Assembly: GCA_937139495.1 (NCBI GenBank)
Contig: CAKZQC010000031.1
Coordinates: forward strand, 22,357-86,356
From: an uncultured Saprospiraceae bacterium
GTDB taxonomy: Bacteria; Bacteroidota; Bacteroidia; Chitinophagales; Saprospiraceae
DNA length: 64,000 nt
Direction of reading: 5' to 3'
Part shown: positions 37,025-46,571 of the stretch, one piece after another
Numbering within the stretch: position 1 is the first letter of the stretch
Layout of the letters: each line of letters starts with the position of its first letter
Position numbers and translations under genes: made by a program
Notes under the pieces: model-generated
Told to the model about the DNA's origin: nothing
Seen by the model: the letters and a program-made list of their open reading frames with translations, nothing else
Databases searched by the model: none

Positions 37025-37134
37025 ACTTCGTATAGATAAATAGACTTTGAGTAGCAATCAATTGCAATACCCATACACCTATTAGAATCATCCAAATTAC
37101 CAATATTCCGAATCCACTTTAGACAACTAAAACT

Positions 37135-38529
37135 ATGTTTGGCAACAATTTTAACAATAGCAGTTCGCACTATCAAGAATGGCCCCTCTCCAAATTTTCA
37201 TTCAAGATAAGTATAGGAGGTTTTTCGGGTGAACTCGACTTCGAAACCATGGATGGGCTAGGAGCAACAGTAGCAAAAATGGAATTTAGGGATGGAAACT
37301 CTAAGAAATTCCATAAACAGCACCGCCCTACGCTTACTTCTTATGATCCCGTTACACTCAAGAAAGGAATGTTTCAGGGCGACTCAGAGATTTATGACTG
37401 GTTTTCCAATGTATCATCAGGTGCTTTGTTTGGTGACGCTCGTACCGTCACTATCAAACTGACAGAAATTGATTTCGGAATGGGAGGACTTGGTGGTAGT
37501 CATCGTGTCTTGTTTCAGTGGACACTCGATAAAGCTTATGTTACTAAATTTACACCACCATCATTAGATGGAGGAGCAGAGTCGGAGCCAGCAGTAGAAG
37601 AACTCGAAATTTCATATCAGTCCTTTACCGCTAATGCCAATCCTTTGGTATTGCCGAGCACGTCAATGCAGAATAAGTCACTGCCACCTATCAATCTGAA
37701 GCGTACCGCTATTAGCGAAGACCTGACCTACCAAAAAGTAGATTTGACGCGTGAGGTAGAAGAAGCAGACACCGAGGCTATCAATGCCGCTAGAGCTGCC
37801 GCTCAAGAACAACGCGAAAAAGATAGAGCTGCTGCCAACGCAGCCAATGAAGAGGCGCGATTAGCAGCGGAGGCAGAAGCAGAAGCAGAAAAAGAAGCTC
37901 AAAAAGAAGCGTTTGACGCTGCCAAGCAAGCTCAAAATGATGCTGCCGCAGAAGAAAATGAAGCCTACGAGAAACCAGAACAAGAAGAAAAGGAAGAAAA
38001 AGAAGAAGAAGCTGCTAACACAGCTGAAGTTCCAGATGTAAATGTATCGTCAGGTCTGAATCCAAACAGTGTTAGTCGTGAAGCGGCTGATATGAACGTA
38101 TCGGAAAATAAAGACGCCGCCGAAAAAGAAGAACAAGATAACTTGACAACTAGCGAAGACATCGACATGGAAGATAATTCGGACGATGAGAAAGTAGATC
38201 TGACTCGTGAAGCGGATGAAATGAATGTATCTGAAAATGATGAAGCTGCTGAAAAAGAAGAGCAAGATAACTTGACGACTAGCGAAGACATCGACATGGA
38301 AGATAATTCGGACGATGAGAAAGTAGATCTGACTCGTGAAGTAGAAGAGCGAGATATAGACGCTATCAATGCCGCTAGAGAGGAAGCCAAAGCTGCTCGT
38401 GATGCTGCACGTGACGAACAAAATGCAGCCAATGAAGCTGCCCGTGAAAAACGAGAAGAGGAAAACGAGAAAAAACAAGATGAACAACGTCAAGCTCGTG
38501 AAGATGCCATAGATGGTGATGATGACTAA
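37135..38529 (+). CDS. CIS tube-family protein 2 with long acidic C-terminal extension
   Basis: Residues ~1-165 are a second gp19-like tube domain (EWPLSKFSFKISIGGFSG; EELEISYQSFTAN), but the protein is 464 residues long. The remaining ~300 residues are low-complexity Glu/Ala/Lys/Asp-rich sequence with predicted helix and coiled coil, including two near-identical 43-residue units and two flanking KVDLTREVEE...INAAR blocks. A normal tube subunit is ~150-160 residues. The tail cannot simply fill a tube lumen in every ring, so this subunit may be present at few positions, for example near the baseplate, or the tail may act as a length ruler or a cargo-binding element. That is inference. Confidence 0.85.
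   Translation: MFGNNFNNSSSHYQEWPLSKFSFKISIGGFSGELDFETMDGLGATVAKMEFRDGNSKKFHKQHRPTLTSYDPVTLKKGMFQGDSEIYDWFSNVSSGALFGDARTVTIKLTEIDFGMGGLGGSHRVLFQWTLDKAYVTKFTPPSLDGGAESEPAVEELEISYQSFTANANPLVLPSTSMQNKSLPPINLKRTAISEDLTYQKVDLTREVEEADTEAINAARAAAQEQREKDRAAANAANEEARLAAEAEAEAEKEAQKEAFDAAKQAQNDAAAEENEAYEKPEQEEKEEKEEEAANTAEVPDVNVSSGLNPNSVSREAADMNVSENKDAAEKEEQDNLTTSEDIDMEDNSDDEKVDLTREADEMNVSENDEAAEKEEQDNLTTSEDIDMEDNSDDEKVDLTREVEERDIDAINAAREEAKAARDAARDEQNAANEAAREKREEENEKKQDEQRQAREDAIDGDDD
38092..38349 (+). repeat. Two tandem 129-base repeats in the tube2 tail
   Basis: Unit 1 (38092-38220) and unit 2 (38221-38349) each begin with the codons for MNVSEN and contain NLTTSEDIDMEDNSDDEKVD. The central part is nearly identical at DNA level, with synonymous and a few replacement differences at the start. 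The unit is 43 codons, so copy number can change without a frameshift. Confidence 0.9.
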
Positions 38530-38589
38530 TTCTCAAGTATTTGTTACGAATTGAAATAAAATAAAACAAACCACTAAACAATAAAAACC

Positions 38590-39210
38590 ATGGGTTTATT
38601 TGGAAATATAATGGGCTTTTTGGAAGAGCCAGTACCGAGTTTCTACTTCGAAGTAGAAGTTCAAGAACGTTTAGATAGTGCTTCTGGTATTGCTAGTACT
38701 GTGATGGGAGCGGTTAGTAGCTTGATATTGGGCGATTCTGCTCCTAGCTCCAACGCTAATTCTTATCAGTCTGTGGAGGGGTTAGGAATTTCTTTCTCTA
38801 CGGGTACTATCAATGAGGCTGGTTGGTCTAGTCCTCGTCCTACGTTCGACAAAATGAACAACGACGAACTGACATTAGTCCGTTATTTACGCCCCAAACA
38901 CATGGGAATTATGGGCTTTTCTTTGGATCCGATGAGTGATTGGTGCAAAAAAACAATGGACTCTGCCAAACGTTGGCACGAATCTATCGAAACGAAAGAT
39001 GTGATGATTTATATTTATCACCCAGCTATCAAAAATCCCTTGCCAGTAGGTCCTTCTTCTTTTCCCGTAGCAGGCTTTTTGGCACAAGAAGCTTACCCTA
39101 TCAAGTGGGCTATTTCTGGACTAGATTCAATGAATGAATCGGAGCCTATCAAAGAAACGATTGTGTTGAGATATACCGAGATGCAGCGACTAGAAGTACC
39201 AATGACGTAA
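38590..39210 (+). CDS. CIS tube-family protein 3 (tube initiator/adaptor, Afp5-like)
   Basis: A 206-residue protein of the gp19-like group: PSFYFEVEVQER at the start, SVEGLGISFSTG, LTLVRYLRPKH and the C-terminal YPIKWAISGLDSMNESEPIK. It is longer than tube1 and less abundant in optimal codons. In Afp/PVC the equivalent of this position is the tube protein contacting the spike, which is the likeliest role. An internal hydrophobic insert (ASTVMGAVSSLILG, ~residues 34-47) is notable. Confidence 0.8.
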   Translation: MGLFGNIMGFLEEPVPSFYFEVEVQERLDSASGIASTVMGAVSSLILGDSAPSSNANSYQSVEGLGISFSTGTINEAGWSSPRPTFDKMNNDELTLVRYLRPKHMGIMGFSLDPMSDWCKKTMDSAKRWHESIETKDVMIYIYHPAIKNPLPVGPSSFPVAGFLAQEAYPIKWAISGLDSMNESEPIKETIVLRYTEMQRLEVPMT

Positions 39211-39256
39211 AAGCAGTCCTGCAAGAAATTATATCACCTATAATATATAGCATAAT

Positions 39257-39433
39257 ATGCCAGTATCTATCAAACAAATGACCATCAATACGAAAGTCAA
39301 CAAGCAAAGTAGTGAAGAAACAAAACCTGCAGGTGGTGGCGGTGGTGGTATGTCCAAATTGGACAAAGAAGCCCTCATAGAAGAATGCCTTGCAAGAGTG
39401 AAATCAATGATTGAATACGAACTAAAACCCTAA
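39257..39433 (+). CDS. DUF5908-type small CIS protein (Afp6-like position)
   Basis: A 58-residue ORF starts at the ATG at 39257 (MPVSIKQMTINTKV) and ends at 39433. It has a six-glycine linker and a C-terminal helix (KEALIEECLARVKSMIEYEL). Small proteins of this design lie between tube and spike genes in eCIS loci and are called DUF5908. The N-terminal strand with a C-terminal helix fits a clamp in the baseplate. No other frame here competes with it. Confidence 0.75.
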   Translation: MPVSIKQMTINTKVNKQSSEETKPAGGGGGGMSKLDKEALIEECLARVKSMIEYELKP

Positions 39434-39526
39434 AATTATTTGATATTAGCACGAATAGAGCCACTAAGACTATACTAATTCAGCTGAATATTAATTAAAT
39501 AATTTTTATAAGAACCAAATAATACC

Positions 39527-41392
39527 ATGGGAGATTCTCCATTAAAAAAGTTCGGTAGCGGAACCGTAACATTAGAAGTGTCTATTGGCGGTAGCGTTGT
39601 GCCTTCTAGTATGTACATACTAGAAGTAGAAGTAGTTAAGGAAATCAATAAGATCCCTTATGCCAAAATTGTGTTCTTGGATGGAGACACTAGAGAGCAA
39701 ACTTTTCCTAAGTCGGAAGATGATATGTTCAAGCCAGGAGGCGAAGTCGAAATCAAAGTAGGTCATGACCCCAAAACTAGAGATACTATCTACAAAGGAA
39801 TAGTAGTGGGACATGGTATTCGACACAATAAATACAACGGTTCTGTACTAGTGCTTACTTGCAAAGATGAAGCACTAAAACTAACCGTAGGACGTAAGAA
39901 TACTATTTTCTATGACATGACCGACTCCGATATCATATCGCAGGTCGTGAGCGATGGCGGATTGAGTGCCGACGTAGAATCTACAAGTGTTTCACACAAA
40001 AAATTGATACGCTACTATTCTACCGATTGGGATTTTATACAAGCTAGAGCTGATGCCAATTCTTTGGTGACTATCATCAATGATGGAGAAATTAGCATCA
40101 AAAAACCTACGGTTTCAGAATCCTCCAATGTCTTGGTTACTTATGGTAAAGATTTGATAGACATGGATCTTAATATAGATTCTACTTATCAATATACTGA
40201 TGTACAAGCCAATACGTGGAATTTTCAAGACCAAGCAATTGATAATACCGCAGGCGCTAAACCTACCGTAGATAGTCAGGGAGATATTGATAGTGCTGAG
40301 TTGGGGGGAATATTAGAACCTGAAGAATTGGTACAAACAACTGCTCCTGTTACTAAAGATTTTATGCAAGCATGGGCGGATTCTGTTTATCAAAGAGCAC
40401 ACTTGTCTAGAATAAGAGGTACGCTCAAATTTATAGGAGCTTCGGAAGTAGAAGTAGGTAAAACCCTTGATATGGAAGCCTTGGGCAAACATTTTAATGG
40501 TCCAGGTTATGTCTCGAAAGTACGCCATATTATCAAAAACTCACAGTGGCTAACTGAAGTAGGCTTCGGCTTACCTGCCAAAACACACTTAGAAACTTAT
40601 CCTTCTGCACAAACATTGCCCGCAGGTGGAACATTGCCTGCTATACATGGTTTGCAGCACGGTATTGTCAAGCAAATTGATGGTGACCCTGACGGCGAAT
40701 TTAGAGTATTGGTCAATATACCGATCATTGATAATCTTGAAGGTGAAGGTGTATGGGCTCGAATGGGGCATTATTATGCTACCAAAGGTTCTGGATTTAT
40801 CTTTTATCCAGAAATAGGTGATGAGGTGGTATTAGGCTTTTTTGATGATGACCCAACGTACCCTGTTATCTTGGCTTCCTTGTACAGTAGTGCACAAGTG
40901 ATAGCAGGTAGTGACGGTAGTGGTAGTGGTGACCACCCTGTGGGACACGATGCTACTGAAGCAAACCAATTCAAAGGCTTTTCGCTCAACGAAGGAAAAA
41001 TGCGTTTTGAATTTGATGATACCGATTATATTATCAAGATACTAACCCCTAATAATCACTTGATACAAATATCTGATTCGGAAGATAGTATCTATATACA
41101 GGACCCTGTCAATAAAAACAGTATTTTGATGGATTCGGCAGGTATCACGATGGAAGCAGAAATGGATATTACGCTCAAAGCGAAACAAAATATCATCATG
41201 GAAGCAGATATGAATATAGAAACCAAATCTTCGATGGATACCTCGATGGAAGCAGGAACGAACTTCAATATCAAAGGTGGTGCCCAACTCAATGCAGAAG
41301 CACCTATCTTTGAGATAAAAGGCTCTGGAATGGGTACCGTAGATGGTGGTGGTATGCTTACTGTCAAAGGAGGAATGGTGATGATTAACTAA
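39527..41392 (+). CDS. CIS spike protein (VgrG/gp27-gp5-like, Afp8 equivalent)
   Basis: The 621-residue trimeric spike protein shows a gp27-like first half (LEVEVVKEINKIPYAKIVFLDG; FIQARADANSL), an OB-fold-like region (VKQIDGDPDGEFRVLVNIPI; GSGFIFYPEIGDEVVLGFFD) and a C-terminal beta-helix of short repeats (MEAEMDITLKAKQNI). It ends just before the PAAR gene. It carries no obvious C-terminal effector domain. It connects the tube to the membrane-piercing tip. Confidence 0.93.
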   Translation: MGDSPLKKFGSGTVTLEVSIGGSVVPSSMYILEVEVVKEINKIPYAKIVFLDGDTREQTFPKSEDDMFKPGGEVEIKVGHDPKTRDTIYKGIVVGHGIRHNKYNGSVLVLTCKDEALKLTVGRKNTIFYDMTDSDIISQVVSDGGLSADVESTSVSHKKLIRYYSTDWDFIQARADANSLVTIINDGEISIKKPTVSESSNVLVTYGKDLIDMDLNIDSTYQYTDVQANTWNFQDQAIDNTAGAKPTVDSQGDIDSAELGGILEPEELVQTTAPVTKDFMQAWADSVYQRAHLSRIRGTLKFIGASEVEVGKTLDMEALGKHFNGPGYVSKVRHIIKNSQWLTEVGFGLPAKTHLETYPSAQTLPAGGTLPAIHGLQHGIVKQIDGDPDGEFRVLVNIPIIDNLEGEGVWARMGHYYATKGSGFIFYPEIGDEVVLGFFDDDPTYPVILASLYSSAQVIAGSDGSGSGDHPVGHDATEANQFKGFSLNEGKMRFEFDDTDYIIKILTPNNHLIQISDSEDSIYIQDPVNKNSILMDSAGITMEAEMDITLKAKQNIIMEADMNIETKSSMDTSMEAGTNFNIKGGAQLNAEAPIFEIKGSGMGTVDGGGMLTVKGGMVMIN

Positions 41393-41496
41393 GCTAAGTT
41401 GCACCGTGTGAAATAATATTTTTCGAAATTTAACATCTAACAAGTCTAGTATCTAGCTACTTAAAGCCTAGCATCTAGCACCAAATAATAAAAACT

Positions 41497-41787
41497 ATGT
41501 GTCCACCAGCTGCTAGAATAACCGATATGCACGTTTGTCCGATGGTGACAGGAACTGTACCACACGTAGGAGGACCTATTGCAGGGCCTTCTTGCCCTAC
41601 TGTTATGATAGGCAAATTGCCCGCTGCTATGGTAGGCGATATGTGCGTCTGTGTCGGACCGCCCGATACGATTGCGATGGGGTCTACAACCGTTTTTGTA
41701 GGAGGTATGCCCTTGGCTCGCTTGGGCGACTCCACGGCTCATGGAGGGACTATTGTGCTAGGGGAATTTACTGTGATGGCAGGGTAG
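41497..41787 (+). CDS. PAAR-repeat spike tip protein
   Basis: A 96-residue protein made of PAAR-like repeats, each with Gly-Pro-His/Cys patterns: MCPPAARITDMHVCPMV, VGGPIAGPSCPTVMIG, ARLGDSTAHGGTIVLG. PAAR proteins sharpen the spike and usually bind a metal through His/Cys. No extension is fused, so cargo is not attached to the tip here. It is followed by a strong terminator. Confidence 0.92.
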   Translation: MCPPAARITDMHVCPMVTGTVPHVGGPIAGPSCPTVMIGKLPAAMVGDMCVCVGPPDTIAMGSTTVFVGGMPLARLGDSTAHGGTIVLGEFTVMAG

Positions 41788-41857
41788 CAAGTAGATGAAA
41801 TTATCTTATAATAGATCTTAATTCTCTATAGAGCCACAAATAAAATTATATAAAATG

Positions 41858-41895
41858 AAAAACCCTTTGGAAAGTCCAAAGGGTTTTTTATTTTT
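41858..41895 (+). terminator. Rho-independent terminator after the PAAR gene
   Basis: A 13-base stem (aaaaaccctttgg at 41858-41870, complement at 41876-41888) is followed by a T-rich run. It divides the CIS locus into spike and baseplate units. Confidence 0.88.
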
Positions 41896-41898
41896 ACT

Positions 41899-42102
41899 AT
41901 GCAGTCTATGTTCCTTAGGAAACAGATTGCCATTTGGTACATAGAAAAAGCAATCTACGTAGTCACACATTACGAACATATGCAAGCTCTGATTGGAGAC
42001 AAAAAGGCAACGCAGTATTTCAAAACGTTTGGATTTGATCCTGACCAGCCTTACGAAGAATGGTCAAGTAAAAGAGAAAAAACGAATAGTGGTTTTGCTT
42101 AA
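41899..42102 (+). CDS. Small hypothetical protein in the CIS locus
   Basis: A 67-residue protein (a second in-frame ATG at 41908 is possible) is rich in aromatic residues (IWYIEKAIYVVTHYEHMQAL) and ends hydrophilic. No family recognised. It starts 4 bases after the terminator and 48 bases before gp25, so it probably belongs to the baseplate unit. Its transcription start would have to lie within or just downstream of the terminator, or it depends on readthrough. Confidence 0.5.
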   Translation: MQSMFLRKQIAIWYIEKAIYVVTHYEHMQALIGDKKATQYFKTFGFDPDQPYEEWSSKREKTNSGFA

Positions 42103-42150
42103 TAATGTTCTTACCGATTCGTATCACCTATACCTTAACATCTACATACT

Positions 42151-42573
42151 ATGTCAAATCTAAAGAAAGTAAATAAATCATTTTTGGGATCGGGTTGGAG
42201 TTTTCCGCCACGATTTGCCCAGACTGCAGAAGGACTGGAACTCTCACACGATGATCGTGATGTAGCAGAGTCCATCTTTATACTGCTCTCGACTCAACCG
42301 GGAGAGCGAGTAATGAATCCAGAGTACGGTTGTGACTTGCACAGTCAATCTTTTCAGACGATCAATGCCTCTACCAAAGCTAGGATTCGAGATATTATCT
42401 CTACGGCTATACTGTACCATGAGCCAAGGGTAAGCGTAGATGATATTACAATAGATGTTGTCGATGTCCTTAATGGACACCTCAATATCAATATACTGTA
42501 TGAAATAAAGGGAACGAACTCTCGTAAGAATATGGTTTATCCATTCTACTTGACGGAAGGGTCGGATATATAG
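42151..42573 (+). CDS. CIS baseplate wedge protein, gp25/GPW family (Afp9-like)
   Basis: The 140-residue protein has the gp25 signature: FLGSGWSFPPRF, then DVAESIFILLSTQPGERVMNPEYGC and the ILYEIKGTNSRKN strand. gp25 initiates sheath assembly on the baseplate through the E-P-R-type core. The adjacent giant J-like protein is its expected partner. Confidence 0.93.
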   Translation: MSNLKKVNKSFLGSGWSFPPRFAQTAEGLELSHDDRDVAESIFILLSTQPGERVMNPEYGCDLHSQSFQTINASTKARIRDIISTAILYHEPRVSVDDITIDVVDVLNGHLNINILYEIKGTNSRKNMVYPFYLTEGSDI

Positions 42574-42716
42574 GAATCTTCCCAAAAAAGACTCCTGATG
42601 GCTACAACCTTACTTTGGTAGGTAGCAATCTTCAACGTAAGTAGATAGGGAATAATGAATAGCTATTGCTTGCACAAAAACAAAAGGAACAAGAAACCTC
42701 ACCTAATACATAAGTT

Positions 42717-45700
42717 ATGAACAAGAACAAAAACACCAGTATGCTACATTGGAACGGAACTTCGCAGAAGGAACGTCTATTGAGTGCCCTCAAACCTGAA
42801 TCTATCAAGGTAGATGAGCGTTCGGTATCCGATATGTTAGCATTTGCTTCCAAATACTCCGAAATGGTCAAGTATTATGACCAAAATAATAGCCATGTGG
42901 GGGACTGGTCTAATTTCTTTCAGAATGACTTAACGGTCTTTTTGGCAACCATCGTATCGACCGATTTGACCAAAATAGAACGTCAACACAACAAGCTTAT
43001 TCATGCCCTTGAAAATTCGCCTAGAGCGGAAGAAAAGCTAGAAGCCCTAGAAGGACTGATGGAGCAAATCATGGATATGGCACACCAACTCAATAGTTGG
43101 TATGTACATGCGTTGGAAATGGACAAAATGGACATTTTTGAATCTTCGGAGCTAGAGACAGAACTAGAAGAATCCATTAAGCAACAATTGGCTCATTACT
43201 TGATGGACTTGTTGGAATACCAAGAGGACTTGGGTTTCAATAGAGAAGGTGAGTATAGCAGGGAGCGAATAGAAGAAGCTTTTCACCCTATGTGGTTTAG
43301 AGAACACAAACGCCTCGGTGAAAAATTTATTGACCTCAAAGACAGCCAAGCCTCCGATAGAATAAAGGATTATACCAAAAAAGTGCGCATACAGTTCCGT
43401 ACTTTTTATAGTGTGACTTCTTATGTCGTCCAAATTTCATCTGATTTGTTTGAGGATTCGATGCTCATGAAGTCAGATCACAAGCCCGATGTAGCACTGT
43501 TTATTTCATTTTTGCAAATGTTCAAGAAGCTGCAAAAAGAAGCGAACACGGTTACTGCCAAGCATTTGGATTTTTATTATTTCAATGTATTGAAACAACG
43601 TCAAAGAGGATTGGTGCCTGATCAGGCAAATATCTACTTTGAGACCGCCAGACATACCGATACGCACTATCTCGAAGCAGGAACATTACTGACAGCAGGA
43701 GTAGATTCGGAAGGAGTGGAACAACTCTATACGACCAACCGCCCTATCGAAATCAACAAAACTAAAATTGGAGCGTTGAAGACGATTTTTGTGGCTAAAA
43801 ATACCAAAATTGGTATTGGCAGCTCTTACCGAGTAGTGACGAACTTATATGCAGCAGATGCCGCCAATTCACTAGACGGCAAAGGCGAGCGTTTTATCAA
43901 TAATGAAGAAAACTGGCCTACGTTTGGTCACGATATACTAGAGTTGTCAAAATCGCAACAGCAAATGCAATTTGCAGATTTGGGTTGGGCGATTTCTGCC
44001 CCAATACTAGAGCTGGAGGAAGGACACCGCGTTGTGACGATGCGCTTTACTTTTTCGCCGACCTCTATGTACACGCTCAATTTGTTGATTAAAGACATTA
44101 GCAAAAACGAAAAAATATCTAGAGAAGATGCCTTCTCTAAAATATTCAAAAATAGCTTGGAAGTACACTTCACGACAACCGAAGGTTGGACAGAAGCGTA
44201 CACCGCAGAGGTATTGCCACCCTTGGAGTGGGGCAAGCCAGAAATAACGATTGTAGCTTCGTTGACCAATACCGCTCCGTCAGTAGTAGGATACAATCCT
44301 AAAACAATGGGCGGTGGTTATGATACGCCTTTCCCAATCGTCAAAATATTGCAGCGCTCAGAAGGAGCTTTTTATACCTATTCTTTCTTGAAAGATTTGG
44401 AACTCAAAACGGTCAATTTAGATGTGAACGTGACGGGTATGAAACGCCTGAATGTGTCCAATAACTTAGGTGGATTAGATGCTTCTGTACCATTTCAGCC
44501 ATTCGGGCCAATTCCACAAGTGGGGTCGTTCATGATGGTTGGCAAAGAAGAGTTATTCCGTAAGGAGTTGACTGATGTTCGATTTAATGTAGAATGGCAC
44601 AATTTGCCAGACGACAAAAAAGGATTGCGCGGTTACTACAAAGAATATGGTTTAGGGATCAAAAATGAAGATTACCGTTTCCGTATGAGTGCTTTATCTG
44701 GTGGATATTTTTATCCAGTAGAGGGCAACAATGTACTAGAATATCCACTCTACGAGTCGGATCCAGAAAATAGCTTGGGGATTCATAGAAGAAGAAACTT
44801 GGGTAATATCAATTTAGATGCACTCAATATTAAACCCGATCATAAATTTACGATGCCTTCGGTTTATAACAACGAGGCACAAGCAGGGTTTTTCAAGTTT
44901 GAGTTGACTGCACCAAAGTATGCTTTTGGTCATGCTGAATATGCTAGTTTGTACGCTCGTGCGGTTGCTTACAACAGCGACCCGAACCGCAAGGGTGTCG
45001 AAAAACCACTGCCCAACTCACCTTATACCCCTGTTGTAAGAACCTTGACGATGGACTATTCGGCCACAGCCGAAGTAGCGGTACTATCGTTGGGCAAAAT
45101 GAATAAAGGAAAAGAAACAAAAGAGCAACTGTACCATATTCATCCGTTTGGCAATATTCGCACGTATCATCATGGTCGTTCGACCAATTTGTCGCTATTG
45201 CCTAACTACACGGACGATGCGTACCTATATATTGGACTGAAGGACTTCCGTCCGCCCAATCCACTTTCTATCTATTTTGAGTTGAAAGAGAACATGAATT
45301 TGTTTACAGACGCAGAAGCAAAGAAAGGAAAGCCTGAGATTTTCTGGTCGTACATGGTCAATGATGAATGGCGCACCTTCTCGCAGAATCAAATATTGTC
45401 GGATACGACCAATGGATTTATCAATTCGGGTATTATTGAGTTGGAAGTGCCACGGGACTTGACAGATGATAACCAAACGCTACCGCAAGATATGCACTGG
45501 TTGTGTGTGACGGTACGTGGCGCGGCTCAAAATATGCCTCGCACACTCAAAGTAGCTACTCAAGCAGTAAGCGTCACTTGGGTGGACAATGGTAGTGGCG
45601 AAAGACACTTGGAACAGGCTTTGCCTGCCAAACAGATCAAAAAACTAGCCTCTTCTATTTCGCAAGTACGAGCAGTACACCAGCCTTTTCCGTCGTTTGG

Positions 45701-46535
45701 CGGTCGTGTAGGCGAAGATAAACTAGCGTTTTATACACGTACCAGTGAGCGTTTGCGTCACAAAAACAGAGCAGTATCAGCATGGGATTATGAGCGTTTG
45801 ATATTAGAGCGTTTCAATAATATCCATCAAGTAAAGTGTATTACACACCTCGGACACGAGGAGCATGTACCTGCAGGAACGGTCACGATTGTAGTTGTGC
45901 CGAAGTTGGATAGCAAAATGGTGGGCTACCATTTACCAATGGTCAATCAGACTATCTTGCTAGAAATCAAGGAGTACTTGCAGTCTTTGGCTTCGCCGTT
46001 TGTCAATATCGAAGTGCGTAATCCAATTTACGAGCGTGTGAAAGTCACCGCAGGGGTACGTTTCCAAAAAGGAAAAAATAACGGTACGTTCTTGAAAAAA
46101 CTAAATCAAGATATTATCAAATTTATGTCGCCTTGGATGGTAGGCGAGGAGCAAGAACTCGAATTGGGTGGCTCGCTGATCAAAGATTCTATTTTGAGCT
46201 ACATCGAGAAGAAAGACTATGTTGATTTTGTCACCAAGTTTTCGGTAGTACAGGTATTCCCTGAAGACAGAGGTTTTGATGTAGATGATACAGCTATCCA
46301 TGCGACCAATTCGCCACTGATTACGGCTACTAAGCCATGGTCTATCTTGATTCCGTTTGAGATGAATCCGCTGTACTTCTTGGAAGATGATACCTTCCAG
46401 ATGGCAGAAAAAGCATCAATTAGCTCCATGATTATTGATGGTGATTTTGTTATGACCGAAGAAAAAGAAAGAGATTACGAAGACTATATGTCTACGAAGC
46501 GCAGAAAGAAAGATGAGGAAGATGATCAAGATTAG
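42717..46535 (+). CDS. Giant baseplate J-like protein (Afp11-type)
   Basis: At 1272 residues this is the largest gene of the locus. The N-terminal ~300 residues are helical (NGTSQKERLLSALKPESIKV). The middle is beta-rich (TARHTDTHYLEAGTLLTAGV). The C-terminal third has gp6/baseplate-J features: RHKNRAVSAWDYERLILERF, GHEEHVPAGTVTIVVVPKLD, LASPFVNIEVRNPIYERVKV. With gp25 it would form the wedges. No Afp12 gene is next to it, so part of that function may be included in this long protein. The acidic tail ends in DEEDDQD. Confidence 0.9.
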   Translation: MNKNKNTSMLHWNGTSQKERLLSALKPESIKVDERSVSDMLAFASKYSEMVKYYDQNNSHVGDWSNFFQNDLTVFLATIVSTDLTKIERQHNKLIHALENSPRAEEKLEALEGLMEQIMDMAHQLNSWYVHALEMDKMDIFESSELETELEESIKQQLAHYLMDLLEYQEDLGFNREGEYSRERIEEAFHPMWFREHKRLGEKFIDLKDSQASDRIKDYTKKVRIQFRTFYSVTSYVVQISSDLFEDSMLMKSDHKPDVALFISFLQMFKKLQKEANTVTAKHLDFYYFNVLKQRQRGLVPDQANIYFETARHTDTHYLEAGTLLTAGVDSEGVEQLYTTNRPIEINKTKIGALKTIFVAKNTKIGIGSSYRVVTNLYAADAANSLDGKGERFINNEENWPTFGHDILELSKSQQQMQFADLGWAISAPILELEEGHRVVTMRFTFSPTSMYTLNLLIKDISKNEKISREDAFSKIFKNSLEVHFTTTEGWTEAYTAEVLPPLEWGKPEITIVASLTNTAPSVVGYNPKTMGGGYDTPFPIVKILQRSEGAFYTYSFLKDLELKTVNLDVNVTGMKRLNVSNNLGGLDASVPFQPFGPIPQVGSFMMVGKEELFRKELTDVRFNVEWHNLPDDKKGLRGYYKEYGLGIKNEDYRFRMSALSGGYFYPVEGNNVLEYPLYESDPENSLGIHRRRNLGNINLDALNIKPDHKFTMPSVYNNEAQAGFFKFELTAPKYAFGHAEYASLYARAVAYNSDPNRKGVEKPLPNSPYTPVVRTLTMDYSATAEVAVLSLGKMNKGKETKEQLYHIHPFGNIRTYHHGRSTNLSLLPNYTDDAYLYIGLKDFRPPNPLSIYFELKENMNLFTDAEAKKGKPEIFWSYMVNDEWRTFSQNQILSDTTNGFINSGIIELEVPRDLTDDNQTLPQDMHWLCVTVRGAAQNMPRTLKVATQAVSVTWVDNGSGERHLEQALPAKQIKKLASSISQVRAVHQPFPSFGGRVGEDKLAFYTRTSERLRHKNRAVSAWDYERLILERFNNIHQVKCITHLGHEEHVPAGTVTIVVVPKLDSKMVGYHLPMVNQTILLEIKEYLQSLASPFVNIEVRNPIYERVKVTAGVRFQKGKNNGTFLKKLNQDIIKFMSPWMVGEEQELELGGSLIKDSILSYIEKKDYVDFVTKFSVVQVFPEDRGFDVDDTAIHATNSPLITATKPWSILIPFEMNPLYFLEDDTFQMAEKASISSMIIDGDFVMTEEKERDYEDYMSTKRRKKDEEDDQD

Positions 46536-46571
46536 TTTTTAGTAAATTTTCTGCCAGAATAGAATAATGAT

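Noticed and set aside
37965..38493. Minus-strand ORFs of 147-155 codons, Ser/Phe-rich
   Set aside because: They mirror the repetitive Glu/Ala-rich tail of the tube2 gene; their composition is explained by the complement of gaa/gct codons.
46101..46429. Minus-strand ORFs within the baseplate gene
   Set aside because: Shadows of the 1272-residue J-like protein, which has strong family sequence here.
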